Under the pieces are notes generated by a model. The model had not been told where the DNA came from, made no database searches, and saw only the letters and a list, made by a program, of their open reading frames with translations. The translations under genes and the position numbers were made by a program. A stretch of DNA of 64,000 nt from Buchnera aphidicola (Acyrthosiphon lactucae) (GTDB lineage Bacteria; Pseudomonadota; Gammaproteobacteria; Enterobacterales; Enterobacteriaceae), in contig NZ_CP034891.1 in the NCBI RefSeq assembly GCF_005083565.1, positions 248,001-312,000 on the forward strand, written 5' to 3'. Position 1 is the stretch's first letter, and every line of letters begins with the position of its first letter. Shown in pieces: positions 30,452 to 40,982 of the stretch.

Positions 30452-31168
30452 ATGAATAAAAAAAGAATAATTATATTAGATACCGAAACAACAGGTATAA
30501 ATAAAACTAATCTTCCTCATATAAATCATAGAATTATAGAAATTGGAGCTGTTGAAATTATTGGACGTCGTTTTACAGGAAATAATTTTCATGTTTATAT
30601 TCAACCTAATAGATTAATAGAATCTGGAGCGTTAAAAGTTCATGGTATTACTAATGATTTTTTACTAGATAAACCTTTTTTTAAAGATATTGCTGATCAA
30701 TTTTTAAAATATATTAATAAATCTACATTAGTTATTCATAATGCTGCTTTTGATTTAGGATTTATAAATCAAGAATTATCAATATTAAATAAAAAAATAA
30801 AAAATATTAATACATTTTGTTCTATTATTGATACGTTAAAATTAGCACGTGTATTATTTCCTGGAAAAAAAAACACATTAGATGCTTTATGTAAACGTTA
30901 TAAAATAAATAAATCTCATAGAAAATTACATAGTGCAATGGTAGATGCTTATCTTTTAGGTAAATTATATCTTTTAATGACTGGTGGTCAAGAATCTTTT
31001 TTTTCTTCTGATATAATTAGTCTCAAAAAACAATCTCAGAAATTAAAAAAGAATATTAAAATAACAAATTCTTCTTTAAGAATACTATATTCTACACCAA
31101 AAGAAGTTGATCTTCATAAAAAATATTTACAATATATGAAAGATAATAGTATGTGTTTATGGCATTAA
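30452..31168 (+). CDS. dnaQ: DNA polymerase III epsilon subunit (proofreading 3'-5' exonuclease)
   Basis: DnaQ proofreads for the replicative polymerase. The product has 238 residues (E. coli 243). The DEDDh residues are visible: ExoI ILDTETTG, ExoII VIHNAAFDLGFI near residue 100, and ExoIII HSAMVDAYLL. The C-terminal segment that binds DnaE is present but diverged (ILYSTPKEVDLHKKY). It is divergent from rnhA with a 54-nt spacer, and followed by tRNA-Asp as in E. coli. Confidence 0.96.
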   Translation: MNKKRIIILDTETTGINKTNLPHINHRIIEIGAVEIIGRRFTGNNFHVYIQPNRLIESGALKVHGITNDFLLDKPFFKDIADQFLKYINKSTLVIHNAAFDLGFINQELSILNKKIKNINTFCSIIDTLKLARVLFPGKKNTLDALCKRYKINKSHRKLHSAMVDAYLLGKLYLLMTGGQESFFSSDIISLKKQSQKLKKNIKITNSSLRILYSTPKEVDLHKKYLQYMKDNSMCLWH

Positions 31169-31194
31169 TTCTTAAATAAATATATAAAAGATTA

Positions 31195-31223
31195 TTGACT
31201 GATTTTTTTAAAAAATGTACAAT
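31195..31223 (+). promoter_or_regulatory. tRNA-Asp promoter
   Basis: TTGACT (31195-31200) and TACAAT (31218-31223) with 17-nt spacing, ending 16 nt before the tRNA. Spacing and position are ideal for transcription of the tRNA from about 31230. Confidence 0.75.
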
Positions 31224-31239
31224 ATAAAAATACTAACAA

Positions 31240-31313
31240 GGTGTGGTAGTTCAGTTGGTTAGAATACCGGCCTGTCACGCCGGGGGTCGCGGGTTCGAAT
31301 CCCGTCCGCACCG
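31240..31313 (+). tRNA. aspV: tRNA-Asp (anticodon GTC), CCA not encoded
   Basis: 74 nt: acceptor GGTGTGG/CCGCACC with discriminator G, D arm GTTCAGTTGGTTAGAAT, anticodon loop CTGTCAC, T arm GGGTTCGAATCCC. An A-run follows the discriminator, so CCA is added after transcription. It lies after dnaQ as in E. coli (aspV). Confidence 0.98.
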
Positions 31314-31391
31314 AAAAAAATATTATATAAATTTATCTTTTTAGAATAAGATATTTATTTTTTTAATCAAAAAAATAACAAATTTAAAATT

Positions 31392-31973
31392 ATGTATAAA
31401 AAAATAATTTTTTCTGAATTTAATAATGCATTAAAGACATTAAAAAAATTTTTAAAAGATGACAATCAAATACAAAAAATTCAAAAATCAGCTATTCTTA
31501 TTGCTCAATCATTTAAAAACGGTAAAAAAGTAATATCATGTGGAAATGGAGGTTCACATTGTGATGCCCTACATTTTTCAGAAGAATTAACTAGTGTATA
31601 TAGAAAAAAAAGAGCTGGATATCCTGCAATATCTATTTCAGATAGCAGTTATATTTCTGCAGTAGGAAATGATTTTGGTTATGATCAAGTATTTTCACGA
31701 TTTATTGAAAGTGTTGGATGCTCAGGCGATGTATTATTAGCAATTTCTACTTCTGGAAATTCTTTAAATATAATAAAAGCTATAGAAGCAGCACAGAAAA
31801 AAAAGATGAAAGTTGTTGTTTTAACAGGAAATGATGCAGGTAAAATTAAAAAATTATCTGATATAGAAATTTGTGTTCCTTACTATGGATTTTCAGATCG
31901 AATACAAGAAATGCATATTAAAATTATTCATATATTGATATTAATTATCGAAAAAGAAATGCAAAAAAACTAA
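31392..31973 (+). CDS. gmhA: sedoheptulose 7-phosphate isomerase
   Basis: GmhA (LpcA) makes D-glycero-D-manno-heptose 7-phosphate, the first step of ADP-heptose synthesis for the LPS core. The product is 193 residues (E. coli 192), with a SIS fold: [18 protein letters not shown], the phosphate loop ISTSGNS, and C-terminal [15 protein letters not shown]. Retention is notable because the lipid A genes expected near fabZ are absent, so its product may have another use or the LPS pathway is decayed. Confidence 0.95.
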   Translation: MYKKIIFSEFNNALKTLKKFLKDDNQIQKIQKSAILIAQSFKNGKKVISCGNGGSHCDALHFSEELTSVYRKKRAGYPAISISDSSYISAVGNDFGYDQVFSRFIESVGCSGDVLLAISTSGNSLNIIKAIEAAQKKKMKVVVLTGNDAGKIKKLSDIEICVPYYGFSDRIQEMHIKIIHILILIIEKEMQKN

Positions 31974-32076
31974 CTAATTATTAAATAATTTTTTTTACTA
32001 TATTCAAATCCTATAATAATTCAAGTTATTTCCACTTTCTTATAAATACTATTTTATAGTTTCGGAATTTCTTTTT

Positions 32077-32556
32077 ATGAGTGAGAAATACATTGTCACT
32101 TGGGATATGCTTCAAATTCATACTAGAAAACTAGCCAGTCGATTACTTAAAAAAAAAATAAATTCTTGGAATGGAATTATTGCTGTAAGTCGAGGTGGAC
32201 TTGTTCCATCAGCTTTATTAGCTAGAGAGTTAGGTTTGCGATGCGTTGATACTGTTTGTATTGAAAGTTATAATTATGATTGCTTAAAAAAAAATAGAAA
32301 AATAATTAAAAAAGCAGAAGGTAATGGAGAAAAAGTTATTGTAATAGATGATTTAGTAGACACTGGAGGTACTGCAAAAATTATTCGAAATTTATATCCA
32401 AAAGCATATTTTGTAACTATTTTTGCAAAACCAATGGGCCGTTTATTAGTCGATGACTATATTATAGATATACCTCAAAATATATGGATCGAACAACCAT
32501 GGGATATGTCAATTTCTTATATTCCTCCTCTTATTAAAAATTATAAAATCAAATAA
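32077..32556 (+). CDS. gpt: xanthine-guanine phosphoribosyltransferase
   Basis: Gpt salvages guanine and xanthine to nucleotides using PRPP. The product has 159 residues (E. coli 152). The N-terminal [13 protein letters not shown] and the PRPP-binding motif [14 protein letters not shown] near residue 90 are characteristic; WIEQPWDM is near the C-terminus. The tail is extended by a few lysine-rich residues. Salvage of host purines fits the dependence of Buchnera on the host for some purine supply. Confidence 0.95.
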   Translation: MSEKYIVTWDMLQIHTRKLASRLLKKKINSWNGIIAVSRGGLVPSALLARELGLRCVDTVCIESYNYDCLKKNRKIIKKAEGNGEKVIVIDDLVDTGGTAKIIRNLYPKAYFVTIFAKPMGRLLVDDYIIDIPQNIWIEQPWDMSISYIPPLIKNYKIK

Positions 32557-32672
32557 AACATCTTAAAAAAGATAATATTATTTCCATTAACAAATTTTTA
32601 ATATATTCATGTCAAAAAAATAAAATTAAAAATTTTTTCAAAAATAAATACATACTGAAAAAGGATGTTTTT

Positions 32673-33251
32673 ATGACAAATAAAGAAGAAAAAAAATTAG
32701 AAAAAATAAATAACAAAAATACAAAAATAAATAATAATGAAAAAGATGAAAGCAACAATTTAATAAAAAAAAATTTAACTGAGCTTTTAGAAGTTCAATT
32801 AAAAGAATCTAAAGAAAAAATTATAGAAAAAGAAAAAATTACTGAACAAGAAATTGCATCAGTCTATAATAGACTAAATAAAGAAATTGAAAATTCTATA
32901 AAATTTTCTTTAGAAAAATTAATTATAGATTTCCTACCTATTGTAGATAATATTGAACGTGCAATGAATTTAATAGAGACAACTGATTCAAAAGAGAGTT
33001 ACATAGAAATCTTCAATAAGTTAGAATGTATTTATGATTTGTTAAAAAAATCCTTTATATTATTTAATATTAAAAAGATAGATAAAATAAATATATTATT
33101 TAATCCATCTATTCATCAAGCAATGTCAGTTCAATATACTGATCAATTAGAATCTAATCAAATAGTCACAGTTATGCAACCTGGCTATATTCTTCATGAA
33201 ACTCGTTTATTACGTCCAGCTATGGTTATAGTTTCAAAGAAAAGAAAATAA
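32673..33251 (+). CDS. grpE: nucleotide exchange factor GrpE
   Basis: GrpE releases ADP from DnaK. The 192-residue product has a very lysine/asparagine-rich N-terminus, a long coiled coil (about 35-90) and the C-terminal beta domain with FNPSIHQAMSVQ and VMQPGYILHETRLLRPAMVIVSK, the family signature. Start has an AAGGA site. It sits next to rnfH and smpB, the E. coli 59-minute region. Buchnera genomes are known to encode two grpE paralogues; I cannot see the other here. Confidence 0.93.
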   Translation: MTNKEEKKLEKINNKNTKINNNEKDESNNLIKKNLTELLEVQLKESKEKIIEKEKITEQEIASVYNRLNKEIENSIKFSLEKLIIDFLPIVDNIERAMNLIETTDSKESYIEIFNKLECIYDLLKKSFILFNIKKIDKINILFNPSIHQAMSVQYTDQLESNQIVTVMQPGYILHETRLLRPAMVIVSKKRK

Positions 33252-33261
33252 AAATATTATC

Positions 33262-33313
33262 TTTTTAGATTTAATAATATTATTAAATTTTTTATAGTTA
33301 TTAAATCTAAAAA
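33262..33313. repeat. perfect 16-bp inverted repeat between convergent grpE and rnfH
   Basis: TTTTTAGATTTAATAA (33262-33277) is the exact reverse complement of 33298-33313, with a 20-nt AT-only loop. It lies 10 nt after the grpE stop and 15 nt from the rnfH stop. The T-run is on the 5' side of the stem rather than the 3' side, so it is not a textbook terminator but could protect or define both transcript ends. Confidence 0.65.
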
Positions 33314-33328
33314 TAACTTTTTAAAAAA

Positions 33329-33628
33329 TCAGTATTTTTTTTTATCTTTTTTTAATAAAAAAATGTTTTTTCTTCTCCATTCTTTAGGATCTATTATCAA
33401 ATTTCTATAAATTTCAATTCTATCTCCATCTTTTATTTTTGATTTTATATGTACTATCTTATTATATATTCCTATACTATTATTACAGAACGAAAAATTA
33501 TTTATTAAATTTAATAAATTTGATGCTAAGATAGCATCTTTTACAGTAGAACCTGATTTAATATAAACTTTACGAATGTATTGAATTTCTGATAAAGCAT
33601 AAATAACTGTCACTTTTATAATATTCAT
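33329..33628 (-). CDS. rnfH: RnfH/RatB-family ubiquitin-like-fold protein
   Basis: The 99-residue product matches E. coli RnfH (YfjF, PasI): the N-terminal [32 protein letters not shown]-like SIGIYNK, and [21 protein letters not shown]. Its biochemical role is not established; it is the antitoxin-like partner of RatA in toxin-antitoxin literature, but ratA, its usual neighbour, is missing here. It is therefore kept for some other reason. Convergent with grpE, divergent from smpB. Confidence 0.9.
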   Translation of the reverse strand: MNIIKVTVIYALSEIQYIRKVYIKSGSTVKDAILASNLLNLINNFSFCNNSIGIYNKIVHIKSKIKDGDRIEIYRNLIIDPKEWRRKNIFLLKKDKKKY

Positions 33629-33706
33629 ATTTTATTAAAATTTTTTTAATGGTATATAAAGATTATTTTTATAATAACTGATTTTAATTTTGGAATGAAT
33701 CTAATT

Positions 33707-34180
33707 ATGTTACATAAAAAAAAATCTCATAAAAAACTATCTAAAATTGTGATTAATAAAAAAGCATATCATAATTATTTTATAGAAAAAATATTTCAAT
33801 CTGGTTTAGTATTAGAAGGTTGGGAAGTTAAATCTATTAGGTCAGGTCAGGTCAATATTTCAGAAAGCTATATAATAAGTCATCTTAATGAATTATATCT
33901 TTGTAACTCTTTCATTCAACCTTTGAATATGTCTTCAAGTCATATTCTTTGTAATCCAATGAGAAAAAGAAAATTATTGTTACATAAAGATGAAATTAAT
34001 TTTTTATCTCTTAAGAAAAAAAAAATAGGATATACAATCGTTTCTTTATCTTTATTCTGGAAGAAATCTTGGTGTAAATTAGAATTTGGATTAGCAAAAG
34101 GTAAAACTGTACACGATAAAAGAATAATTTTAAAAAAAAAGGAATGGGAAAAAGAAAAATTTAAAATACTTAAAAAATAA
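33707..34180 (+). CDS. smpB: SsrA-binding protein SmpB
   Basis: SmpB brings tmRNA to stalled ribosomes. I start at the ATG at 33707 ([10 protein letters not shown]), which matches the E. coli N-terminus; an in-frame ATG at 33695 overlaps the GGAA ribosome site. The product is then 157 residues (E. coli 160). The OB fold has [19 protein letters not shown] and the tmRNA-contacting KTVHDKR. The lysine-rich C-terminal tail that reads the mRNA channel is present but short. Confidence 0.95.
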   Translation: MLHKKKSHKKLSKIVINKKAYHNYFIEKIFQSGLVLEGWEVKSIRSGQVNISESYIISHLNELYLCNSFIQPLNMSSSHILCNPMRKRKLLLHKDEINFLSLKKKKIGYTIVSLSLFWKKSWCKLEFGLAKGKTVHDKRIILKKKEWEKEKFKILKK

Positions 34181-34202
34181 TAAAAATATATTAAAAATTT
34201 TT

Positions 34203-34664
34203 ATGATATATAAAAAAGATAAAGATTGGATGAAAATTGCTTTAAAATATGCATATTGTGCTAAAGAAAAAGGTGAAGTTCCAATAGGTGCAATATTAGT
34301 ATTTAAAGAACGTATAATTGGAATAGGATGGAATTGTTCTATTACTAAAAATGATCCTACCGCACATGCAGAAATTATAGCAATACGGCATGCAGGAAAA
34401 AAAATAAAAAATTATCGGTTATTAAACACTACATTATATGTAACTTTGCAACCTTGTATTATGTGTTGTGGAGCAATTATACATAGTCGTATTAAACGTT
34501 TAGTATTTGGTGCAAATTGTAAAAAATTAGATAATAAATATTTTTTTAAAAATATTTTTTTAAATTCACAACAAGATTATAAATTAGACATCAAAAAAAA
34601 TGTTATGCAACGTGAATGTTCTAAACTTTTAACAGATTTTTTTAAAGAAAAGAGAAAAGAATAA
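34203..34664 (+). CDS. tadA: tRNA-specific adenosine deaminase
   Basis: TadA deaminates A34 to inosine in tRNA-Arg(ACG). The product has 153 residues (E. coli 167). Zinc and proton-shuttle motifs are [10 protein letters not shown] (His, Glu) and [10 protein letters not shown] (two Cys). It begins 22 nt after smpB and may be co-transcribed. In E. coli it lies near acpS, which converges on it here. Confidence 0.95.
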   Translation: MIYKKDKDWMKIALKYAYCAKEKGEVPIGAILVFKERIIGIGWNCSITKNDPTAHAEIIAIRHAGKKIKNYRLLNTTLYVTLQPCIMCCGAIIHSRIKRLVFGANCKKLDNKYFFKNIFLNSQQDYKLDIKKNVMQRECSKLLTDFFKEKRKE

Positions 34665-34689
34665 AATTTATATTTATAAATAATTAAAA

Positions 34690-35070
34690 TTAATTTTCTA
34701 AAATAACTAAAGCATGAGCATATAATTTTTGATCAGATATACTTACATGAATAGATTTACATTTTATTTGTTGAGATTTTTTTAGAGCATTTTTTAAAAA
34801 ACGTAATTTTGGTTTTCCTGATTTATTATTATAAAATTCTAACTGATTAAATGTTACTCCATCATTTATACCTGTTCCTAATGCTTTAGAAGCTGCTTCT
34901 TTAGCAACAAACTTTTTTGCAAGAAAATTAATATTATTCTTACTGATAATATACTTTTCCCATTCTTCTATAGATAAAATTCTTTTAGCAAAATTATTTC
35001 CATAGTTAAAAATAATATTTTGAATACGTAATATTTCTATAAAATCTATTCCTATACCTATAATTGACAT
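34690..35070 (-). CDS. acpS: holo-[acyl-carrier-protein] synthase
   Basis: AcpS transfers 4'-phosphopantetheine from CoA to apo-ACP. I start at the ATG at 35070 (MSIIGIGIDFIEI), which gives 126 residues, E. coli length; the upstream in-frame ATG at 35118 would add 16 unrelated residues. Magnesium ligands are Asp9 in GIDFIEI and Glu58-type in KKFVAKEAASKALGTG. Genes pdxJ and recO, which separate it from era in E. coli, are gone, leaving a 120-nt spacer. Confidence 0.94.
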   Translation of the reverse strand: MSIIGIGIDFIEILRIQNIIFNYGNNFAKRILSIEEWEKYIISKNNINFLAKKFVAKEAASKALGTGINDGVTFNQLEFYNNKSGKPKLRFLKNALKKSQQIKCKSIHVSISDQKLYAHALVILEN

Positions 35071-35190
35071 GATAAAAGTACACCTTTTATAAACATAATT
35101 TATTTGATTTAAAAACATGATGATTTTTTTTAAAATTAGTTAAATATTTTAACTTTAACTAATTTTAAAAAATTAATTATGTTTTTGATT

Positions 35191-36048
35191 CTACTTTTTT
35201 GAATTATTATATTTAACCCATAAGAGAAGATGAGTTTTAATATGAAATTCTTTTTCTATTTTTTTTCTTGAAATAATACTAATTTTTTTTATTTTTTCTC
35301 CATTAAAACCAATTACAATACCTTTTTGCCTTATATTTTTTACCCAAATTATAGCTCTTATATAAAGTATTATTTTTTCTTTCTTATTAAAATATTCAAT
35401 TTCTACTTTTATTATAGAAGGTAGTTCATCTCCTAAAAATAATATTAATTGTTCTCTAATAATTTCAGATACTGTAAAAATTTGAGAATTGGTTGTAATA
35501 TAAGATTTAGAATATACATGAGGTTTCTGGGGTAAATAAGATTTAATGATATTATTTAATGAAATTATGCTTTTTATTTCTTTTGCAGAAGTAGGAATAA
35601 TTTCTACAAAATTAAATTTTTTTTTAAGAAAGTCAATAAAAGGTAACAAAATAATTTTGTTATGTATTTTATCAATTTTATTGATTATAATAATAATTGG
35701 TATTTTATTTTTTTTTATTTTATTTAAAATTATTTCATCATATTCTGTCCAATTAACTCGATCAATAATAAAAATTATTAATATTGCAGTTTTTATTATT
35801 TTATAAAAATTCTTTTCTTGATTTTTAATTTGATTTTTTCTTTTATCAAACATTATTCCAGGTGTATCTATATAAATAGATTGATAATTTTTTTGAGTTT
35901 TAACACCAGTAATATTATTTTGTGTTGTGTTTTTTTTTCTTGATACAATAGAAATTTTTTTTCCAATTATTTTGTTTAGCAATGTTGATTTTCCAACATT
36001 TGCTTTTCCAATAATAGTGATGTATCCACAATATTTTTTATTTTTCAC
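35191..36048 (-). CDS. era: GTPase Era
   Basis: Era is a 30S assembly GTPase that binds the 3' end of 16S rRNA. The start is a GTG overlapping the rnc stop (GTGA, 4 nt). G1 is [10 protein letters not shown]3 DTPGI, G4 NKID, G5 SAKE. The KH domain has the loop GFNG at [12 protein letters not shown]. The product has 285 residues against 301 in E. coli; the C-terminus stops at [12 protein letters not shown], missing the last 15-20 residues. Probably still functional, since the KH core is complete. Confidence 0.95.
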   Translation of the reverse strand: MKNKKYCGYITIIGKANVGKSTLLNKIIGKKISIVSRKKNTTQNNITGVKTQKNYQSIYIDTPGIMFDKRKNQIKNQEKNFYKIIKTAILIIFIIDRVNWTEYDEIILNKIKKNKIPIIIIINKIDKIHNKIILLPFIDFLKKKFNFVEIIPTSAKEIKSIISLNNIIKSYLPQKPHVYSKSYITTNSQIFTVSEIIREQLILFLGDELPSIIKVEIEYFNKKEKIILYIRAIIWVKNIRQKGIVIGFNGEKIKKISIISRKKIEKEFHIKTHLLLWVKYNNSKK

Positions 36049-36725
36049 TCTACACCTAATTGAATTAGTGCTTTTTGTGCCGCATCTTGTTCAGCTTTTC
36101 TTCTGCTTGAACCAGTACCAATTAAATATTCTGAAATTACGCTGATTTTACAATGAATAGTAAATAATTGATTATGAGCTTCACCATATACTTCAACTAT
36201 GAAATATATAGGTAAAGCTAAATGTTTTGATTGTAAATATTCTTGTAATCTTGTTTTAGGATCTTTTTGTGTATCTCCTGGACTAATTTTTTCTAAACGT
36301 TTTTCATACCATTTTAATATTAACTCTTCTACTGTTTTAATGTTACTATCTAAATAAATACTTCCAATTAGAGCTTCTACAGTGTTAGCTAAAATAGATT
36401 CACGACGAAATCCTCCACTTTTTAACTCTCCTTGTCCTAATTTTAAATATTCTCCTAAATCAAACTCATATGCAATTTCTGCTAAGGTGTTTCCTCTGAC
36501 TAAAGTTGCTCTCATACGACTCATATCACCTTCATCAATATATGGAAAATGTTGATATAAAGCACTAGCAATTACAAAACTTAAAATAGAATCACCTAAA
36601 AATTCTAGTCGTTCATTATGTTTGCTACTTGCACTACGATGTGTTAATGCTTGTTTTAGAAGATCTTTATGAGTAAAAGTATATCCTAATACCTTTTGTA
36701 TTTTTTTTGTCACGATGTGATTCAT
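36045..36725 (-). CDS. rnc: ribonuclease III
   Basis: RNase III cuts double-stranded RNA, including the 16S stalk present in this window (27281-27301 with 28941-28961). The product is 226 residues, as in E. coli. The catalytic signature [18 protein letters not shown] lies near residue 38, with Asp/Glu in [15 protein letters not shown] near 115, and a C-terminal dsRNA-binding domain ([26 protein letters not shown]). It is the middle gene of lepA-lepB-rnc-era, in E. coli order. Confidence 0.97.
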   Translation of the reverse strand: MNHIVTKKIQKVLGYTFTHKDLLKQALTHRSASSKHNERLEFLGDSILSFVIASALYQHFPYIDEGDMSRMRATLVRGNTLAEIAYEFDLGEYLKLGQGELKSGGFRRESILANTVEALIGSIYLDSNIKTVEELILKWYEKRLEKISPGDTQKDPKTRLQEYLQSKHLALPIYFIVEVYGEAHNQLFTIHCKISVISEYLIGTGSSRRKAEQDAAQKALIQLGVE

Positions 36726-36851
36726 TTTATACCGATTTCAATAATATTTTAATTGATTATATAACAGGAAAAACAGAAAACTTGATAAAATTGAAGGTGT
36801 ACGTTAGTATAAATATATAATATTAATTATATTCCTACTATATTACGTTTT

Positions 36852-37796
36852 CTAATATATATTTCCAATTCTATTTATACGTATACCAGTAGGCCATTCA
36901 TTTTCATTTTTATCAAAACTCATCCATATTTTAATGGCTTTTCCCACTAAGTTTTTTTCAGGTACAAAACCCCAATAACGACTATCTAAACTATTATCAC
37001 GATTATCTCCCATCATAAAATATTCACCTTTAGGTACAATCCAAGTTAATTTTGGCATATTTTCTTGTTGAAAATAATCTTTTGTTGAATTTTTTATATT
37101 ATTTAGTAATAATATATCATGTCTAACATTGTTAATATTTTCTTCAACAACATCAAAGTATAATGAGTTATATATTTTTTTTTCTTCTTTTTTATTTTTT
37201 TCATTAAAGAAATATACTTTTTGAATAAATTTACTTATTTTAGATTTTGAATAATTAATTAATAATTTTTCTTTACATTGTTTTTTATTTAAATAATTCG
37301 TATATATATGTATATGTTTATTATTAATATTATATTTAATTTTATCTCCTGGTAATCCTATTATACGTTTAATATAATTTACATTATGATCTTTAGGATT
37401 TTTAAAAACTACAACATCACCACGTTGAGGATTTTTTGTATGTATTAATATTTTATGTGTGATTGGTTCTTTAATACCATATGAAAATTTTTCGACTAAA
37501 ATAAAATCACCTACTAAAAGAGTAGGCATCATAGAGCCTGAAGGAATTTGAAAAGGTTCATAAATAAATGAACGTACAATAAATATTATTAGAAAAATCG
37601 GAAAAAATGATGCTAGAGATTCAAAAAAATATATTCTATTTTTTAAAATTACTGTATTTTTTTGATATAAATTATTATTCTTAATTATTTTTTTATTAAT
37701 TAAATAATTTTTAATATTTTTAATATGATAGAAAATCCAAAGTATTCCAGTTACTAATGTACTAATTAATAAAAAAATAGTTAATATATTAGCCAT
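36852..37796 (-). CDS. lepB: signal peptidase I
   Basis: LepB removes signal peptides from secreted proteins. The product has 314 residues (E. coli 324). Two N-terminal membrane segments (about 1-22 and 58-78) precede the periplasmic domain. The catalytic serine is in IPSGSMMPTLLVGDF near residue 91 and the lysine in YIKRIIGLPGD near 145. The C-terminal MGDNRDNSLDSRYWG box is conserved. Its clients here include bamA and degP. Confidence 0.96.
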   Translation of the reverse strand: MANILTIFLLISTLVTGILWIFYHIKNIKNYLINKKIIKNNNLYQKNTVILKNRIYFFESLASFFPIFLIIFIVRSFIYEPFQIPSGSMMPTLLVGDFILVEKFSYGIKEPITHKILIHTKNPQRGDVVVFKNPKDHNVNYIKRIIGLPGDKIKYNINNKHIHIYTNYLNKKQCKEKLLINYSKSKISKFIQKVYFFNEKNKKEEKKIYNSLYFDVVEENINNVRHDILLLNNIKNSTKDYFQQENMPKLTWIVPKGEYFMMGDNRDNSLDSRYWGFVPEKNLVGKAIKIWMSFDKNENEWPTGIRINRIGNIY

Positions 37797-37811
37797 TTTA
37801 ATTTCCTTATA

Positions 37812-39605
37812 TTAATTTTTATTAGTATTTAAAATTGAAAGAAATACTGTTTTAGGCATGTTAACATTACCTATTTTTTTCATTCTTTTTTTTCCATCTT
37901 TTTGCTTTTTTAATAATTTTTTCTTTCTACTAACATCTCCACCATAGCATTTTGCTAATACATTTTTTCTTAACTGTTTAATAGTCGAACGGGCTACAAT
38001 TGAATTATTAATTATAGCTTGAATAGAAATATCAAATTGATGTCGAGGTATCAAAATTTTCATTTTTTCTACTATTTCGCGAGAACGATATTGTGCATTT
38101 TTATAGTAAGACAGTGTTGTTAATGCATCTACTTTTTCTGAGTTAATTAATATATCTATTCGTACTATTTTAGCAGGTTGAAAACATTTAAAATCATATT
38201 CCAATGAAGCATATCCACTAGATATAGATTTTAATTCATCAAAGAAATTTAATACTACTTCATTCATAGGTATATTATATTTTAATAATACTTGATTTGT
38301 ATGATAAACCATATTTATTTGTACACCTCTTTTTTTTATGCATAATTTCATTACTGATCCAAGGAATTGAGGAGGTAACAAAATATTACATTCTACTATA
38401 GGTTCTTTGATTATTTTAATATTATTCATGTTTGGGAATTTAGAAGGAGTATCTAAATAAATTATTTTTCCATTAATTAGTTCTATTTCATAAACAACTG
38501 TAGGAACTGTTGAAATTAAATCAATAAAATATTCTCTTTCTAAACGTGCCTGAACAATTTCCATATGTAATAAACCCAAAAATCCACATCTGAATCCAAA
38601 ACCAAGAGCCGTAGAATTTTCTGGTTCATAAAACAAAGAAGCATCATTTAAACTAAGTTTACCTAAAGCATCTCTGAAAGTTTCATATTGATCTGATGTA
38701 ATAGGAAATAGACCAGCATATATTTGAGGTTTAATTTTTTTGAAGCCTACTAATTTTTTTTTTGCTGGATTTTTAGCAGTTGTTAGAGTATCTCCAACTG
38801 GAGCAGCTATAATATTTTTTATACCGCAAATAATCCATCCTACTTCACCACATTTTAATTCATTTCTATTTAATTTTTTAGGTGTAAAAACTCCAATTTG
38901 ATCAACAAAATAATGCTTTCCTGTACTCATTACTTGAATTTTATCTTTTTTAAATAGAATTCCATTTTTAATTCTTATTAAAGATACTACACCTAGATAA
39001 TTATCAAACCATGAATCAATAATTAAAGCTTGAAGAGGAGCATTGATTGAACCATTAGGATGAGGAATTTTAGTAATAATACGTTCTATGAGATTTTTTA
39101 TGCCTTCTCCTGTTTTAGCAGAGCATTTGATTATGTCTAATGCAGATATTCCTATAATATCTTCGATTTCTTTAGATACTTTATCTATATTAGCATTTGG
39201 TAGATCTATTTTATTTAATACTGGAATGATTTCTAAATTCATTTCTAATGCAGTATAGCAATTAGCTAAAGTTTGAGCTTCAACTCCTTGAGTAGAATCA
39301 ACAACTAATAATGCTCCTTCACAAGCAGCTAATGATCGAGATACTTCATAAGAAAAATCTACATGACCTGGAGTATCAATAAAATTTAAATTAAAAAGAT
39401 TACCTAATTTATTTTTATAATCAATCATAACACTTTGAGCTTTAATAGTAATTCCTCTTTCTCTTTCTAACTCCATTGAATCTAATACTTGATCAGACAT
39501 TTCTCTTTCAGATAACCCACCACATATTTGTATTAATCGATCAGATAAAGTTGATTTTCCATGATCAATGTGAGCTATAATAGAAAAATTTCTTATATTT
39601 TTCAT
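37812..39605 (-). CDS. lepA: elongation factor 4 (LepA)
   Basis: LepA is a ribosome-associated GTPase affecting translation elongation and initiation. I start at the ATG at 39605, giving [19 protein letters not shown], identical in alignment to E. coli. In-frame ATGs at 39614 and 39644 add 3 or 13 residues and have no better ribosome site. The product has about 597 residues (E. coli 599). Visible are G1 HIDHGKST, G3 [10 protein letters not shown]4 NKID and the LepA C-terminal [18 protein letters not shown]. Confidence 0.95.
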   Translation of the reverse strand: MKNIRNFSIIAHIDHGKSTLSDRLIQICGGLSEREMSDQVLDSMELERERGITIKAQSVMIDYKNKLGNLFNLNFIDTPGHVDFSYEVSRSLAACEGALLVVDSTQGVEAQTLANCYTALEMNLEIIPVLNKIDLPNANIDKVSKEIEDIIGISALDIIKCSAKTGEGIKNLIERIITKIPHPNGSINAPLQALIIDSWFDNYLGVVSLIRIKNGILFKKDKIQVMSTGKHYFVDQIGVFTPKKLNRNELKCGEVGWIICGIKNIIAAPVGDTLTTAKNPAKKKLVGFKKIKPQIYAGLFPITSDQYETFRDALGKLSLNDASLFYEPENSTALGFGFRCGFLGLLHMEIVQARLEREYFIDLISTVPTVVYEIELINGKIIYLDTPSKFPNMNNIKIIKEPIVECNILLPPQFLGSVMKLCIKKRGVQINMVYHTNQVLLKYNIPMNEVVLNFFDELKSISSGYASLEYDFKCFQPAKIVRIDILINSEKVDALTTLSYYKNAQYRSREIVEKMKILIPRHQFDISIQAIINNSIVARSTIKQLRKNVLAKCYGGDVSRKKKLLKKQKDGKKRMKKIGNVNMPKTVFLSILNTNKN

Positions 39606-39830
39606 ATTTTTCATACCATATTTATTTTTTATATATTTTAACATGCAGTAAAAATGTTTTTTATCATTTTTATAAATTTTTAATAAAAATAATTAATTTA
39701 AAATAAAAATATTTTCAAAAAAATATATTTTAGAAATACAAAAAATATAATTCATTTATTATTTTTTTTATAATATATAATGTAACATTAAATATTTTAA
39801 AAAATATCTATAATAATAAGATTAAAAATA

Positions 39831-40949
39831 ATGTTCTTTAATATGAAAATAAAAAAAAACAAAAAAGTGATTGTTGCTATGTCTGGAGGTGTAGATTCAT
39901 CCGTTTCCGCATGGATTTTAAAGAAAAGACAATATCAAGTAGAAGGTTTGTTTATGAAAAATTGGGAAGAGGATGACAAAGAAGGATATTGTAATTCTAC
40001 TAAAGATTTATTTGATGCTGAAAAAGTATGTAAAAAATTAAATATATATCTTCATAAAATTAACTTTTCTTCAGAATATTGGGAATATGTTTTTAAAAAT
40101 TTTTTAAGTGAATATAAAAAAGGAAAAACACCAAATCCTGATATCTTATGTAATAAAGAAATAAAATTTAATATGTTTTTGAATTATTCGATTCAAGAAC
40201 TTAAAGCAGATTATATTGCAACAGGTCATTACGCTCGTATAAAAAAAATAAATGGTAAATATTTACTATTTAAAGGAATCGACCTTAACAAAGATCAAAG
40301 TTATTTTTTATATACTTTAAATAAAATTCAACTTAAAAGAATTTTATTTCCTATTGGGCATTTAAAAAAAAATAAAGTTAGAGACATAGCTAAAAAAATA
40401 AATTTAAACATTGCAGAAAAAAAAGATTCTACTGGTATTTGTTTTATCGGTCCTAAAAAAATAAAAAAATTTTTAAGTCTTTATATTCCTGAAAAAAAAG
40501 GTGATATAATTACAGTTTCTGGGGAAGTTATTGGAAAACATAACGGTATTTTTTATTATACTTTAGGTCAAAGACAAGGATTAGGTATTGGTGGAATAAA
40601 AGGAAAATACAACATACCATGGTATGTTGTGGAAAAAAATATCCAGAAAAATATTTTAATTGTTGCTCAAGGTTCTTATAATAAACATCTTATGTCTATA
40701 GGGTTAATTGCTAAAAATATTAGTTGGATTAATAATGAAGAATTATGTTTACCCTTTTCTTGTATGACTAAAATAAGATATCGTCAAAAAGATATTATGT
40801 GTAAAATAGAAAGTGTAAATAATAAATATATAAGAATATTATTTGATTCACCTGTTATTGCAGTTACGCCAGGCCAATCAGTAGTTTTTTATTTGTCAGA
40901 AAAATGTATCGGTGGTGGAATTATTGAATCTAGATTGCCATTATTATAA
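39831..40949 (+). CDS. mnmA: tRNA-specific 2-thiouridylase MnmA
   Basis: MnmA (TrmU) thiolates U34 of tRNA-Lys, -Glu and -Gln. The product has 372 residues (E. coli 368). The PP-loop is VAMSGGVDSSVSAW. Catalytic cysteines are in NPDILCNKEIKF near 105 and TGICFIG near 200. FMKNWEEDD and GQRQGLGIGG are also family hallmarks. An ATG at 39843 in frame is a possible alternative start. It is followed 33 nt later by hflD, as in E. coli. Confidence 0.96.
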   Translation: MFFNMKIKKNKKVIVAMSGGVDSSVSAWILKKRQYQVEGLFMKNWEEDDKEGYCNSTKDLFDAEKVCKKLNIYLHKINFSSEYWEYVFKNFLSEYKKGKTPNPDILCNKEIKFNMFLNYSIQELKADYIATGHYARIKKINGKYLLFKGIDLNKDQSYFLYTLNKIQLKRILFPIGHLKKNKVRDIAKKINLNIAEKKDSTGICFIGPKKIKKFLSLYIPEKKGDIITVSGEVIGKHNGIFYYTLGQRQGLGIGGIKGKYNIPWYVVEKNIQKNILIVAQGSYNKHLMSIGLIAKNISWINNEELCLPFSCMTKIRYRQKDIMCKIESVNNKYIRILFDSPVIAVTPGQSVVFYLSEKCIGGGIIESRLPLL

Positions 40950-40982
40950 TTCACATTGTTTTAAAATAGTAAGGAGACAATT

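Noticed and set aside
35546..36145. Two hydrophobic plus-strand ORFs
   Set aside because: Antisense to era; hydrophobicity arises from reading AT-rich complement codons.
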